Positions 52,058-60,640 of a stretch of 63,858 nt of DNA are shown piece after piece. Source of the stretch: Phocaeicola faecalis (GTDB lineage Bacteria; Bacteroidota; Bacteroidia; Bacteroidales; Bacteroidaceae); assembly GCF_021730445.1 (NCBI RefSeq), contig NZ_JADNRM010000019.1, positions 6,989 to 70,846 on the forward strand, written 5' to 3'. Under the pieces are notes generated by a model. The model made no database searches, was not told where the DNA came from, and saw only the letters and a program-made list of their open reading frames with translations. Numbering within the stretch: the first letter of the stretch is position 1; every line of letters begins with the position of its first letter. Position numbers and translations under genes: made by a program.

Positions 52058-52687
52058 ATGAGATTGAAAATTTTTATGCTCTGTCTGGTGGCTCTCTTTG
52101 TCAGCCAGACATCGAGGGCGCAGTGGGTGGTGACAGACCCCGGCAACCTCGCACAAGGCATCATCAATGCCACGAAGAACATCGTGCATACATCCTCTAC
52201 GGCAAGTACGATGATTCAGAACTTTCAGGAGACAGTAAAGATCTATAAGCAGGGAAAGGAGTACTACGATGCTCTGAAGAAGGTGAAGAACCTTGTCCGC
52301 GATGCACGAAAGGTACAGCAGACCATCCTGCTTGTAGGCGACATTACCGACATCTATGTGAACAGCTTCGAGCGTATGCTGAACGACCCCTACTTCACGG
52401 TGGAGGAACTCAGTGCCATTGCTCTGGGATATACCAAACTGCTCGAAGAGAGTGCCCACCTCTTGAATGACCTTAAATCGGTGGTCAATGAGAACGGGCT
52501 CTCGATGAGCGACAAGGACCGCATGGATATCATCGACAAGTGTTACAGCGAGATGCTCCAGTACCGTGGGCTTGTGCAGTACTACACCAACAAGAACATC
52601 GGGGTATCCTACCTAAGAGCTAAGAAACAGAACGATGTTGACCGTGTGATGTCCCTCTACGGCTCGCCGAGTGAACGCTATTGGTAA
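52058..52687 (+). CDS. traI: TraI, DUF4141 (VirB5-like) conjugation protein
   Basis: 209 residues with a signal peptide (LKIFMLCLVALFVSQTSRAQ). The mature part is helical (NATKNIVHTSSTASTMIQNF; YYDALKKVKNLVRDARKVQQ; ALGYTKLLEESAHLLNDL), the layout of VirB5/TrbJ-like pilus-tip or periplasmic proteins. 18 bp before traJ. Confidence 0.85.
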   Translation: MRLKIFMLCLVALFVSQTSRAQWVVTDPGNLAQGIINATKNIVHTSSTASTMIQNFQETVKIYKQGKEYYDALKKVKNLVRDARKVQQTILLVGDITDIYVNSFERMLNDPYFTVEELSAIALGYTKLLEESAHLLNDLKSVVNENGLSMSDKDRMDIIDKCYSEMLQYRGLVQYYTNKNIGVSYLRAKKQNDVDRVMSLYGSPSERYW

Positions 52688-52705
52688 ACCTGAAATCCTA
52701 CGACT

Positions 52706-53713
52706 ATGGTACTATTAGCAGTAAACTTTGACAATCTGCATCAGATACTCCAGAGTCTGTATGTGGATATGATGCCCCTCTGTTCGCAGATGACGGGTGT
52801 CGCCAAAGGACTTGCCGGATTGGGTGCTCTCTTCTATGTCGCCTATCGTGTCTGGCAGTCGTTGGCAAGAGCCGAGCCTATAGATGTCTTTCCGCTCCTG
52901 CGTCCCTTTGCTCTCGGATTGTGTATCATGTTCTTTCCGACCTTGGTGTTGGGTACACTCAACAGCGTAATGTCGCCCATAGTGACAGGAACACACAGAA
53001 TCCTTGAAACGCAGACCTTCGATATGAACGAGTATCGCAAGCAGAAGGACAAACTGGAATTTGAGGCTATGAAACGCAATCCCGAAACGGCCTACCTTGT
53101 GGATAAGGAGTCCTTTGACAACAAGCTCGATGAACTGGGAGCGTTGGATGCTATTGAGGCTTGCGGAATGTATGTGGATCGTGCGATGTACAATATGAAA
53201 AAGGCTGTTCAGAACTTCTTCCGTGAACTGTTGGAATTGATGTTCAATGCCGCAGCCCTTGTCATAGACACGCTGAGAACATTCTTCCTCATCGTCCTCT
53301 CGATACTCGGACCTATATCCTTTGCGATAGCCTGTTGGGACGGTTTCCACGCCTCACTCACGCAGTGGTTTGTCCGATACATAAGCATCTATCTGTGGCT
53401 GCCCGTAAGCGACCTTTTCAGTAGCGTGCTTGCACGCATACAGGTACTGATGCTACAGAAGGACATAGAGCAGTTGTCCGATCCCAACTTCATCCCTGAC
53501 GGGTCGAATGCGGTCTATATCACCTTCCTCATTATAGGCATCATCGGATATTTCACCATTCCGACAGTGGCCAACTGGATAATCCAGGCTGGCGGCGGTG
53601 CAGGTAACTACGGCAGAAATGTAGCCCAGACAGCAAGCCGCACGGGATCGATAGCAGCAGGTGCGACAGGTGCCGCCATCGGCAACATCGCAGGAAGATT
53701 ACTTAAACGATAA
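52706..53713 (+). CDS. traJ: TraJ, VirB6/TrbL-like membrane protein
   Basis: 335 residues with about six membrane helices (GVAKGLAGLGALFYVAYRVW; PFALGLCIMFFPTLVLGTLN; TFFLIVLSILGPISFAIACW; VYITFLIIGIIGYFTIPTVA) and a Gly/Ala-rich tail (GATGAAIGNIAGRLLKR). VirB6-like polytopic core of the inner-membrane complex. Confidence 0.88.
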   Translation: MVLLAVNFDNLHQILQSLYVDMMPLCSQMTGVAKGLAGLGALFYVAYRVWQSLARAEPIDVFPLLRPFALGLCIMFFPTLVLGTLNSVMSPIVTGTHRILETQTFDMNEYRKQKDKLEFEAMKRNPETAYLVDKESFDNKLDELGALDAIEACGMYVDRAMYNMKKAVQNFFRELLELMFNAAALVIDTLRTFFLIVLSILGPISFAIACWDGFHASLTQWFVRYISIYLWLPVSDLFSSVLARIQVLMLQKDIEQLSDPNFIPDGSNAVYITFLIIGIIGYFTIPTVANWIIQAGGGAGNYGRNVAQTASRTGSIAAGATGAAIGNIAGRLLKR

Positions 53714-53732
53714 CCTATTAAACAGTATTCAA

Positions 53733-54356
53733 ATGGAATTCAAATCACTTAAAAACATCGAGACCGGCTTCAGACAGATACGCTTCTTCGGCATTGCCTA
53801 CCTCTTTGTCTGTGCTTCACTTGTGGGCTTCTCGCTTTGGAAGGCATACAGCTTTGCCGAGGCACAACGACAGAAGATATATGTCCTTGACGAGGGCAAG
53901 TCGCTGATGCTGGCTCTCTCGCAGGACTTGGAGCAGAACCGTCCTGTGGAGGCAAGGGAGCATGTGAAGCGTTTCCACGAACTCTTCTTCACGCTTGCAC
54001 CCGACAAGAGTGCCATCGAGGGTAATATCCAGAGGGCTATGTTCCTAAGCGACCGCTCGGCATACGAGCACTACAGCGACCTTGCGGAGCAGGGATATTA
54101 CAACCGTATCATCTCGGGCAATGTATCGCAGCGTATCGAGGTGGATAGCATAAGCTGCAACTTCAACCACTATCCCTACGAGGTGGTGACATACGCAAGA
54201 CTATCCATCATCCGCGAGAAGAGTATCACCGAGCGTAGCCTTGTCACCAAAGGGCGACTGCTCAACTCCACACGCAGCGACAACAATCCTCACGGATTCA
54301 TCTTCGAGGCGTTCCGTGTGGTGGAGAACAAGGACCTGAGAGTCTATGACAGATAA
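53733..54356 (+). CDS. traK: TraK, VirB8/TrbF-like conjugation protein
   Basis: 207 residues starting MEFKSLKNIETGFRQIRFFG. One N-terminal membrane helix (IAYLFVCASLVGFSLWKAYS) is followed by a periplasmic domain of VirB8 type (MFLSDRSAYEHYSDLAEQGY; NFNHYPYEVVTYARLSIIRE). The frame is open upstream to 53661 inside traJ; the start at 53733 leaves a 19-bp gap and gives the family's N-terminus. Confidence 0.88.
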   Translation: MEFKSLKNIETGFRQIRFFGIAYLFVCASLVGFSLWKAYSFAEAQRQKIYVLDEGKSLMLALSQDLEQNRPVEAREHVKRFHELFFTLAPDKSAIEGNIQRAMFLSDRSAYEHYSDLAEQGYYNRIISGNVSQRIEVDSISCNFNHYPYEVVTYARLSIIREKSITERSLVTKGRLLNSTRSDNNPHGFIFEAFRVVENKDLRVYDR

Positions 54357-54386
54357 CATAATTATTCACCATTAACATTTACAGCG

Positions 54387-54683
54387 ATGAAAAAGTACAT
54401 TCAGAGAATCAAGGATTCAATCAACAAGTCTTGGAACAACAAGACATCGAAGACCAAACGCCTTATCATCTGTGTCCTTATGCTGGCATATATGGGATTG
54501 GCTCTCTATGTAATCTTTATGCCTGCTCCCGATTACAGGTATGAGGAGTATGTCAGAAGTGAGCCGCCTGCCACCAATCTGATTATCGAGGAGGAGGCAG
54601 CTCCTGCCGACAGCCTCTCGGATGAGAAGATACGGGAGATGGAAGAGTTCTTTAACCAATTTAATTCAGAGAGCTATGAGTAA
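54387..54683 (+). CDS. traL: TraL, DUF3989 small membrane protein
   Basis: 98 residues: basic cytosolic start (QRIKDSINKSWNNKTSKTKR), one membrane helix (LIICVLMLAYMGLALYVIFM), and an acidic periplasmic tail (EEEAAPADSLSDEKIREMEE). It overlaps traM by 8 bp. Probably an accessory of the outer complex. Confidence 0.82.
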   Translation: MKKYIQRIKDSINKSWNNKTSKTKRLIICVLMLAYMGLALYVIFMPAPDYRYEEYVRSEPPATNLIIEEEAAPADSLSDEKIREMEEFFNQFNSESYE

Positions 54684-55965
54684 CGATGCAAATGCTCTGA
54701 AAAGAAAGGAGCAAATCAAGAAGTGGCTTATATATGCCGGAATGGGACTTTTATTCCTCGTTTCCATGTATTTTATCTTCAAACCATCAAAGGAGCAGGT
54801 GCAGGCAGAACAGCAGAAGGTGGGCTTCAATGCCGAACTTCCCGACCCGCGAGGTGCAGGTATCGAGGCGGATAAGATTACCGCCTACGAGCTGGAGGAT
54901 ATGCGTATCAAGCAGGAGCAGAAGATGCGTACCCTTGAGGACTTCACGGCAATGACCACTGATGACAAGGAGGAAGAGGTAGTCGAGATACCCGAAGAGC
55001 CGAGATACATAGGTGGTAGCAGTTCATCCTATCGTAGTGGCAGTAGCAGTCGGAGCAATTCGTTCTCCACATCCACATCTGCTTACAACGATATCAACGC
55101 CACACTCGGCAGTTTCTACGAGCAGCCGCGTGAGGATCCCGAAAAGGAGGCTCTGAAAGCGGAGCTTGAAGAGTTGAAGCAGTCGATGGCACAGCAGCAG
55201 AACAGCCAGCCGACATATGCCGACCAGGTGGCACTCTTGGAGAAGTCATACGAGCTTGCAGCGAAGTATATGCCCGGCAATGCCGCCACCTCCGAGGGCG
55301 CAGCCGAGGAGGTGGAGAGCACCACACGAAGCGGTAAGGCCAAGGCTCAGCCCGTAGGTCATGTAACGACTCCCGTTGTGTCGGCACTGGCTCAGCCTGT
55401 GAGCGACTCGGTGATGATAGCACGCTTGTCGCAATCCGTAGGCGGTGGCTTTCACACTGCCGTAGGCGAAGCACCGAAGCAGACAGCACGGAACACCATC
55501 AAGGCGTGCGTGCATGGCGACCAGACCATCATCAGCGGTCAGAGTGTGCGGCTCAGGCTCATGGAGGATATGCGTGTCGGGAAGCATGTACTGCCACGAA
55601 ACACCCTTATCACGGGAGAAGGCAGCATCAAAGGCGAAAGGCTCGACATCGAGATTCTTCAGGTGGAGCATAACGGAACAATCATTCCCGTAGAACTTAC
55701 CGTCCACGACAATGACGGACAGGCGGGAATCTTCATCCCCGGCTCCATGGAGGCAAGTGCAGCAAAGGAGATGGCGGCAAATCTGGGACAGAACCTCGGA
55801 ACGAGCATATCCATCACCAACCAGTCTGCCGGAGACCAACTGCTATCCGAAGTAGGTCGCGGTGCCATACAGGGTGTGTCGCAGTATATCTCCAAGAAGA
55901 TGCGTGAAGAGAAGGTACACCTCAAATCAGGATATACCCTGATGCTTTATCAAAACAATCAATAA
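54676..55965 (+). CDS. traM: TraM, VirB10-like conjugation protein
   Basis: 429 residues from MSNDANALKRKEQIKKWLIY. One membrane helix (YAGMGLLFLVSMYFIFKPSK) is followed by a long periplasmic disordered part with Ser repeats (SSSSYRSGSSSRSNSFSTST) and a coiled coil. The C-terminal VirB10-like beta domain reads RNTIKACVHGDQTIISGQSV, RLRLMEDMRVGKHVLPRNTL, then SGYTLMLYQNN. It links the inner and outer membrane parts of the channel. Confidence 0.88.
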   Translation: MSNDANALKRKEQIKKWLIYAGMGLLFLVSMYFIFKPSKEQVQAEQQKVGFNAELPDPRGAGIEADKITAYELEDMRIKQEQKMRTLEDFTAMTTDDKEEEVVEIPEEPRYIGGSSSSYRSGSSSRSNSFSTSTSAYNDINATLGSFYEQPREDPEKEALKAELEELKQSMAQQQNSQPTYADQVALLEKSYELAAKYMPGNAATSEGAAEEVESTTRSGKAKAQPVGHVTTPVVSALAQPVSDSVMIARLSQSVGGGFHTAVGEAPKQTARNTIKACVHGDQTIISGQSVRLRLMEDMRVGKHVLPRNTLITGEGSIKGERLDIEILQVEHNGTIIPVELTVHDNDGQAGIFIPGSMEASAAKEMAANLGQNLGTSISITNQSAGDQLLSEVGRGAIQGVSQYISKKMREEKVHLKSGYTLMLYQNNQ

Positions 55966-55985
55966 CCTATTAAAACATTAAAGAC

Positions 55986-56972
55986 ATGAAAAAGATTTTT
56001 GTAATGCTTGCCCTCACGATGGGCGTTGTAAGTGCCAATGCACAGTCGGTTGATTCAACCGCAGTAACTAACACGGTAGCCGGCGATGTTACACTCACTA
56101 CGGACATCTATCCGCAGCAGGAGGATGGTGACATCTATCACGGGCTGACAAAGAAGCTGACCTTTGACCGTATGATACCTCCTTATGGCTTGGAGGTGAC
56201 ATACGACAAGACTACCCACATCATCTTCCCTGCCGCAGTACGCTATGTGGATCTTGGCTCGCCAAACCTTATTGCTGGCAAGGCCGATGGCTCGGAGAAT
56301 GTGATTCGTGTGAAGGCTACAGTCAAGAACTTCCGCGATGAGACCAATATGTCGGTGATTACCGAGAGTGGCAGTTTCTACACCTTCAATGTGAAGTACT
56401 CCGATGAGCCTCTGCTCCTGAATATCGAGATGAAGGACTTTATCCACGATGGCAGTGAGGTGAACCGTCCGAACAATGCTCTCGACATCTATTTGCAGGA
56501 GCTTGGCAGTGAGTCGCCGAAGTTAGTACACCTTATCAGCAAGGCTATCCACAAGGACAACAAACGCCACATCAAGTACATCGGCAGCAAGGCATTCGGC
56601 ATCCAGTATCTGTTGCGTGGACTATACACCCACAATGGCTTGCTCTACTTCCATACTCAGGTGAAGAACACATCGAATGTACCATACGAGGTGGACTTTG
56701 TGACCTTCAAGATTGTGGATAAGCAGGTGATGAAGCGTACAGCCATTCAGGAGCAGGTCATCTTCCCTCTGCGTGCCTATGACTATGCCACAAGCGTTGC
56801 GGGCAACAAGGATGAGCGTACCGTATTTGTCTTTGACAAGTTCACCATCCCTGCCGACAAGGTACTTGTAGTGGAGATGCACGAGAAGAGCGGTGGCAGA
56901 CACCAGACCTTCACCGTGGAGAGTGAGGATATCGTAAGAGCAAAGGTTATTAACGAGCTTAAAGTGAAGTAG
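55986..56972 (+). CDS. traN: TraN, DUF4138 (VirB9-like) conjugation protein
   Basis: 328 residues with a signal peptide (IFVMLALTMGVVSANAQSVD). The mature protein is beta-rich: GLTKKLTFDRMIPPYGLEVT, YDKTTHIIFPAAVRYVDLGS, NVIRVKATVKNF in the N-terminal half (VirB9-like), and YLLRGLYTHNGLLYFHTQVK in the C-terminal half. Periplasmic/outer-membrane core subunit. 1 bp before traO. Confidence 0.88.
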   Translation: MKKIFVMLALTMGVVSANAQSVDSTAVTNTVAGDVTLTTDIYPQQEDGDIYHGLTKKLTFDRMIPPYGLEVTYDKTTHIIFPAAVRYVDLGSPNLIAGKADGSENVIRVKATVKNFRDETNMSVITESGSFYTFNVKYSDEPLLLNIEMKDFIHDGSEVNRPNNALDIYLQELGSESPKLVHLISKAIHKDNKRHIKYIGSKAFGIQYLLRGLYTHNGLLYFHTQVKNTSNVPYEVDFVTFKIVDKQVMKRTAIQEQVIFPLRAYDYATSVAGNKDERTVFVFDKFTIPADKVLVVEMHEKSGGRHQTFTVESEDIVRAKVINELKVK

Positions 56973-56973
56973 T

Positions 56974-57546
56974 ATGAAGAAGTATCTGTTTCTACTTGTT
57001 GCAGTCGTATCGCTTGCCCTCTCGTCAGGGCAGGCATACGCCCAGCGTTATCTCCCGAAGATGATGGGTGTGGAACTCAGAGGCGGCTTTGTGAATGGCT
57101 CGAAATCTCCGCTCAACTACTATACGGGAATAGCGATGTCGGGATATACCAAAAAGGCAAATCGCTGGGTGGTGGGTGCAGAGTATCTGCTCAAGAACTA
57201 CGACTATCGTGGTACATCTGTTCCGCGTGCCCAGTTCACAGCCGAAGGCGGTTACTACTTGAAGTTCCTGTCCGATCCTACAAAGACCTTCTTCCTCTCC
57301 ATCGGTGGCTCTGCTTTGGCAGGCTACGAGACGGTGAATTGGGGCGACAGGCTATTACATGACGGCTCTACGCTGCTTGCCAAGGATGCCTTCATCTATG
57401 GCGGTGTCATCACCCTTGAATTGGAGAGTTATATAACAGACCGTATTGTCCTGCTTGCCAATGTGCGTGAGCGTGTCCTCTGGGGAGGCTCACTCGGCAA
57501 GTTCAGCACTCAATTCGGCTTAGGTGTCAAATTTATAATCAATTAA
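56974..57546 (+). CDS. traO: TraO outer-membrane conjugation protein
   Basis: 190 residues: signal peptide (KYLFLLVAVVSLALSSGQAY) and a small beta-barrel pattern (MMGVELRGGFVNGSKSPLNY; AEGGYYLKFLSDPTKTFFLS; KFSTQFGLGVKFIIN ending). Typical TraO of Bacteroidales ICEs. The next gene is the TraQ-type lipoprotein, so the primase gene traP expected here is absent. Confidence 0.86.
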   Translation: MKKYLFLLVAVVSLALSSGQAYAQRYLPKMMGVELRGGFVNGSKSPLNYYTGIAMSGYTKKANRWVVGAEYLLKNYDYRGTSVPRAQFTAEGGYYLKFLSDPTKTFFLSIGGSALAGYETVNWGDRLLHDGSTLLAKDAFIYGGVITLELESYITDRIVLLANVRERVLWGGSLGKFSTQFGLGVKFIIN

Positions 57547-57553
57547 AAGCGTT

Positions 57554-58057
57554 ATGAAAAAGTTATTTTCCTATATGATGGTTTGCGGTGCCATGATGAC
57601 CGCAGTATTGGGCTTCACATCTTGCGAGGATGACCTTGATGTTCAGCAAGCCTATCCTTTTACAGTTGAGACAATGCCCGTTCCCAAGCGGATAGTCAAG
57701 GGCGAGACAGCGGAGATACGCTGCGAGATTGTGCGTGAGGGCTATTTCTCAGATACACGCTACACAATCCGCTACTTCCAACCAGATGGCGAGGGAACGC
57801 TCCGTATGGATGACGGAATGGTGTTGTTGCCCAATGACCGTTATCCGCTTGACAGAGATGTGTTCCGTCTGTACTATACCTCGGATTGTGAAGACCAGCA
57901 GACTATAGATGTCTATTTCGAGGATAACCACGACCAGCTCTATCAGCTCACTTTCACATTCAACAATGAGACAAAGGATGAGGAGGAAGAGCCTACTACG
58001 GAAACAACTCTGACACCTATCGGAACAATCGTCTCTCCAATCAACATCAATCCTTAA
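57554..58057 (+). CDS. traQ: TraQ, DUF3872 lipoprotein
   Basis: 167 residues with a lipobox (GFTSCEDD). The mature domain is beta-sandwich-like: AYPFTVETMPVPKRIVKGET, EIRCEIVREGYFSDTRYTIR, FRLYYTSDCEDQQTIDVYFE. An acidic Thr-rich tail follows. DUF3872 proteins are the TraQ of these elements, at the outer membrane. 7 bp after traO. Confidence 0.86.
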   Translation: MKKLFSYMMVCGAMMTAVLGFTSCEDDLDVQQAYPFTVETMPVPKRIVKGETAEIRCEIVREGYFSDTRYTIRYFQPDGEGTLRMDDGMVLLPNDRYPLDRDVFRLYYTSDCEDQQTIDVYFEDNHDQLYQLTFTFNNETKDEEEEPTTETTLTPIGTIVSPININP

Positions 58058-58122
58058 CCAACGGTGGCAGACACTCGCTTGTCGGGTGTCTGCCACCATA
58101 ACCAATCGCAAAAAGAGAATCT

Positions 58123-58644
58123 ATGAGAATAAAGTTGATGATTATATGTCTGACATTGCTTTGCGGATATGCCAAGGCACAGACACGAGGTGGCGACTCT
58201 TCGCCACCACTACCCAAGGAGATTTCAGCGGAATTGTTCGATAAGGCGGTAGCACTTATCAAGGAGTTTGAGGGATGGCACTCGGCAAAACACTATCCAT
58301 ACATCGGTTATGGGCATAAACTTCTGCCACATGAGAACTTGACAGCCGATATTACCGAGGAACAAGCGGATTCGTTACTCAGAGCCGACCTATTGGAGCG
58401 ATACAAATATTTCCGACAATATGGGAAAGATGCTCTGCTGCTAACGGTGTTGGCTTACAATGTGGGACATTCACGCTTGCTTGGCTATGGTAAACGCTCG
58501 AAGAGTAACCTTATCAAGAAAATAGAGTCCGGCGACAGGGATATCTACGAGGAGTATATCTCGTACCGTTGCTATAAGGGCAAGCCAATTCCCAGCATCG
58601 AACGCCGCAGAAAAAGAGAGTTTCAATTGCTGTATATACCATAA
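58123..58644 (+). CDS. Phage-type lysozyme (GH24) of the tra operon
   Basis: 173 residues with a signal peptide (LMIICLTLLCGYAKAQTRGG). GH24 motifs are visible: LIKEFEGWHSAKHYPYIGYGH (catalytic Glu in FEGW, then the Gly-rich strand) and the helical part ALLLTVLAYNVGHSRLLGYG. It cuts peptidoglycan so that the conjugation channel can cross the wall. Last gene of the tra operon, 65 bp after traQ. Confidence 0.85.
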   Translation: MRIKLMIICLTLLCGYAKAQTRGGDSSPPLPKEISAELFDKAVALIKEFEGWHSAKHYPYIGYGHKLLPHENLTADITEEQADSLLRADLLERYKYFRQYGKDALLLTVLAYNVGHSRLLGYGKRSKSNLIKKIESGDRDIYEEYISYRCYKGKPIPSIERRRKREFQLLYIP

Positions 58645-58727
58645 AAGTAAATGGCGGCTGCTTGGTTGAGTAGTCGCCATTGGTATTATTATTTATTCAG
58701 TCTTGAGGCTTATTGTATTGAATATGG

Positions 58728-58943
58728 TTATTCCATAAGTTCATTAATAATTTCTCTGATTGCGTCTATCCCGATCACAGGCTCATTGGTCACCTGATGG
58801 TTGGTTGCATTATCATGGTACAGGCTCACGATTGCATCTACATCGTGGCCATTAAAGGCATCTACCCATTTGCATACTACTTCTTTTGGTCGTAACATCA
58901 TGATTTCCTCCATATATCTTTGTCTACTGTTTTCATTATACAA
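58728..58943 (-). pseudogene. Truncated SnoaL/NTF2-fold protein
   Basis: 71 residues at most, likely starting at one of the methionines in MEEIMMLRPKEVVCKWVDAF. The sequence NGHDVDAIVSLYHDNATNHQ and PVIGIDAIREI is the N-terminal half of a SnoaL-like protein; the C-terminal half with the remaining strands (about 50-60 residues) is missing. It lies between the lysozyme gene and the ABC operon terminator and probably came with the transferred ABC segment or marks a deletion junction. Confidence 0.6.
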
Positions 58944-58952
58944 TCTTCATGT

Positions 58953-58992
58953 AAAAAAGCAATTCCCCCATGAAAACAGGAATTGCTTTTTT
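58953..58992. terminator. Intrinsic terminator at the end of the ABC operon
   Basis: AAAAAAGCAATTCC (58953-58966) pairs with GGAATTGCTTTTTT (58979-58992). A and T runs flank the stem on both sides, so it can act in either direction. Confidence 0.82.
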
Positions 58993-59034
58993 ATGTAGAC
59001 TTGAGACAGTTATACTGAAGATTTGAACATAGGC

Positions 59035-59820
59035 TTACAATTCACGCCGCTTCCACTGATTCAATGCAGCAACGATACAAGCACCCACAACAGCGAATGT
59101 CAAAACGATAAAGGAAAGTCGGAATCCGTGCAGTGCCACCTCATACACATCGTAGTAGCGCAGAGGGGTCAGGTAATCCAAAATTTGATTTTCTGTGTAT
59201 TCGGCTGTAAAGGCCAGAGCATAGGCAGCCAGCATGGAAATCGTACCTGTCCTCACCGCAGCCTTATAGGACATAAACAGGCTGGCAAACAGCAGCCCCA
59301 GAGCGAAAAAGAGGAACTGGGTAAAGAACATTCCCATGGTTGTGGTGAGCACTGCTCCCGGCTGTTCCAGACCGCCCAAAGGAAGAACGATTGTAAAATA
59401 ATTACATAAACCGCTGAACAGGGCAAACACCAGCAGATTTACCGCCGAAACGATCACCTTCGCCAGTACAATGGTTTTCCGTTCCACAGGCTTTGTGAAC
59501 AGGTATTCCGAGGTTCCGAACTTCTTTTCCTTCGCCACACAGGACAACCCCAGAGACATGGCATAAGGGAACGCCAGCAATCCTTCCCAGAAATAGATGC
59601 ACACATACCAGCCAAGGGATGTGGTTAAATCGCCTTTGACCCCAAACATAATCATGATCAATCTCGGAAATTGGCTGACCATCGTTGCCATTTCATTCAG
59701 ACTGTCCTGTAGAGACAGAAGCTCAAAATAGCAGAAACCGCACAGAAGCAGCATGATCCCTAACCAGATCAACAAGAGCCTTCTGGTTTGGCGGAACTCA
59801 TTTTTAATCAATGTTTTCAT
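59035..59820 (-). CDS. ABC-2 type transporter permease (second)
   Basis: 261 residues with about six membrane helices: LLLIWLGIMLLLCGFCYFEL at the start, GLLAFPYAMSLGLSCVAKEK, then ALFSGLCNYFTIVLPLGG and LSFIVLTFAVVGACIVAAL at the end. The motif FGTSEYLFTKPVERKTIVLA is shared with the other permease (GTSEYLFTKPFPRKTIYWA), so the two are paralogues. A strong ribosome site (AAGGGGGTG) precedes the ATG. Likely half of an ABC-2 exporter of peptides or drugs; substrate unknown. Confidence 0.82.
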   Translation of the reverse strand: MKTLIKNEFRQTRRLLLIWLGIMLLLCGFCYFELLSLQDSLNEMATMVSQFPRLIMIMFGVKGDLTTSLGWYVCIYFWEGLLAFPYAMSLGLSCVAKEKKFGTSEYLFTKPVERKTIVLAKVIVSAVNLLVFALFSGLCNYFTIVLPLGGLEQPGAVLTTTMGMFFTQFLFFALGLLFASLFMSYKAAVRTGTISMLAAYALAFTAEYTENQILDYLTPLRYYDVYEVALHGFRLSFIVLTFAVVGACIVAALNQWKRREL

Positions 59821-59832
59821 GTTTGCACCCCC

Positions 59833-60627
59833 TTATGAACGAAACTGAATGTCTTTTTTCAGAAAGACACCGTAAGACAGCACCAAAAACAGGGTAACCA
59901 GCAGCACGCCCCAGCCAAGATAGGTCATATCATAGAAGCCAGTTTCGGAAATTTTTGCAGCTCCAAAGAAGGAGTATGGGGACAGGAAACTGATAGCCCG
60001 GTTACTGATGATGTTGGAGAAGCTGGTTATGCAATACTCCACAAACACGACTAATCCGGCGGTCAGCAGTGGGCTACGGTTGCGGGGAAACAAAATTCCC
60101 ACCATCAGACCCATTGCAGCAAAGAACAGCGTAACAAGGGTGAGGGACAGAGCAATCAGAAAAAACTCTCCCCATGGAGTTCCGGAACGAAACATTGCCA
60201 TGGCCAAAAAAGAAGCCAGCAGATACGCAGCACCTACGACCACCACTCCGATCAATACAGTCAATGCCTTTGCCCAATAGATTGTTTTCCGAGGAAAGGG
60301 CTTTGTAAACAGGTATTCCGAAGTTCCTTCCGTACATTCTCTGGTGTGAACGGAAATGCCGAAGTGCATTCCGAAAACGCCGGAGGCAATCATGAAAAAG
60401 CTGGTCAGGAACCCATAAATGCCCAGCGAAGAGGTTAGGTATTCCATCGATACGCCGACACTCCTGTAAAAGTCCGTGGTGCCCATGGTTTCAAAGAGTT
60501 CCACGGAGGCAGCATCCAGAAAGCTGTAATAAGTCGGTGTCATCAAAAAGATACACACAGCCAAGGCGATAGCCCAGCCCAGGATATAGGTTCGATGCCT
60601 TTTCAGTTCATATTTCAAAATGACCAT
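59833..60627 (-). CDS. ABC-2 type transporter permease (first)
   Basis: 264 residues from the ATG at 60627 (MVILKYELKRHRTYILGWAI), preceded by AAGGAGGTG; the longer open frame to 60822 overlaps the ATPase gene and is not coding. About six membrane helices: AIALAVCIFLMTPTYYSFL, YGFLTSFFMIASGVFGMHFG, VLIGVVVVGAAYLLASFLAM, FFLIALSLTLVTLFFAAMGL. Works with the ATPase encoded 13 bp upstream. Strong Shine-Dalgarno sites, unlike the Bacteroidales genes around, suggest a Firmicutes origin. Confidence 0.83.
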   Translation of the reverse strand: MVILKYELKRHRTYILGWAIALAVCIFLMTPTYYSFLDAASVELFETMGTTDFYRSVGVSMEYLTSSLGIYGFLTSFFMIASGVFGMHFGISVHTRECTEGTSEYLFTKPFPRKTIYWAKALTVLIGVVVVGAAYLLASFLAMAMFRSGTPWGEFFLIALSLTLVTLFFAAMGLMVGILFPRNRSPLLTAGLVVFVEYCITSFSNIISNRAISFLSPYSFFGAAKISETGFYDMTYLGWGVLLVTLFLVLSYGVFLKKDIQFRS

Positions 60628-60640
60628 ACCTGACACCTCC

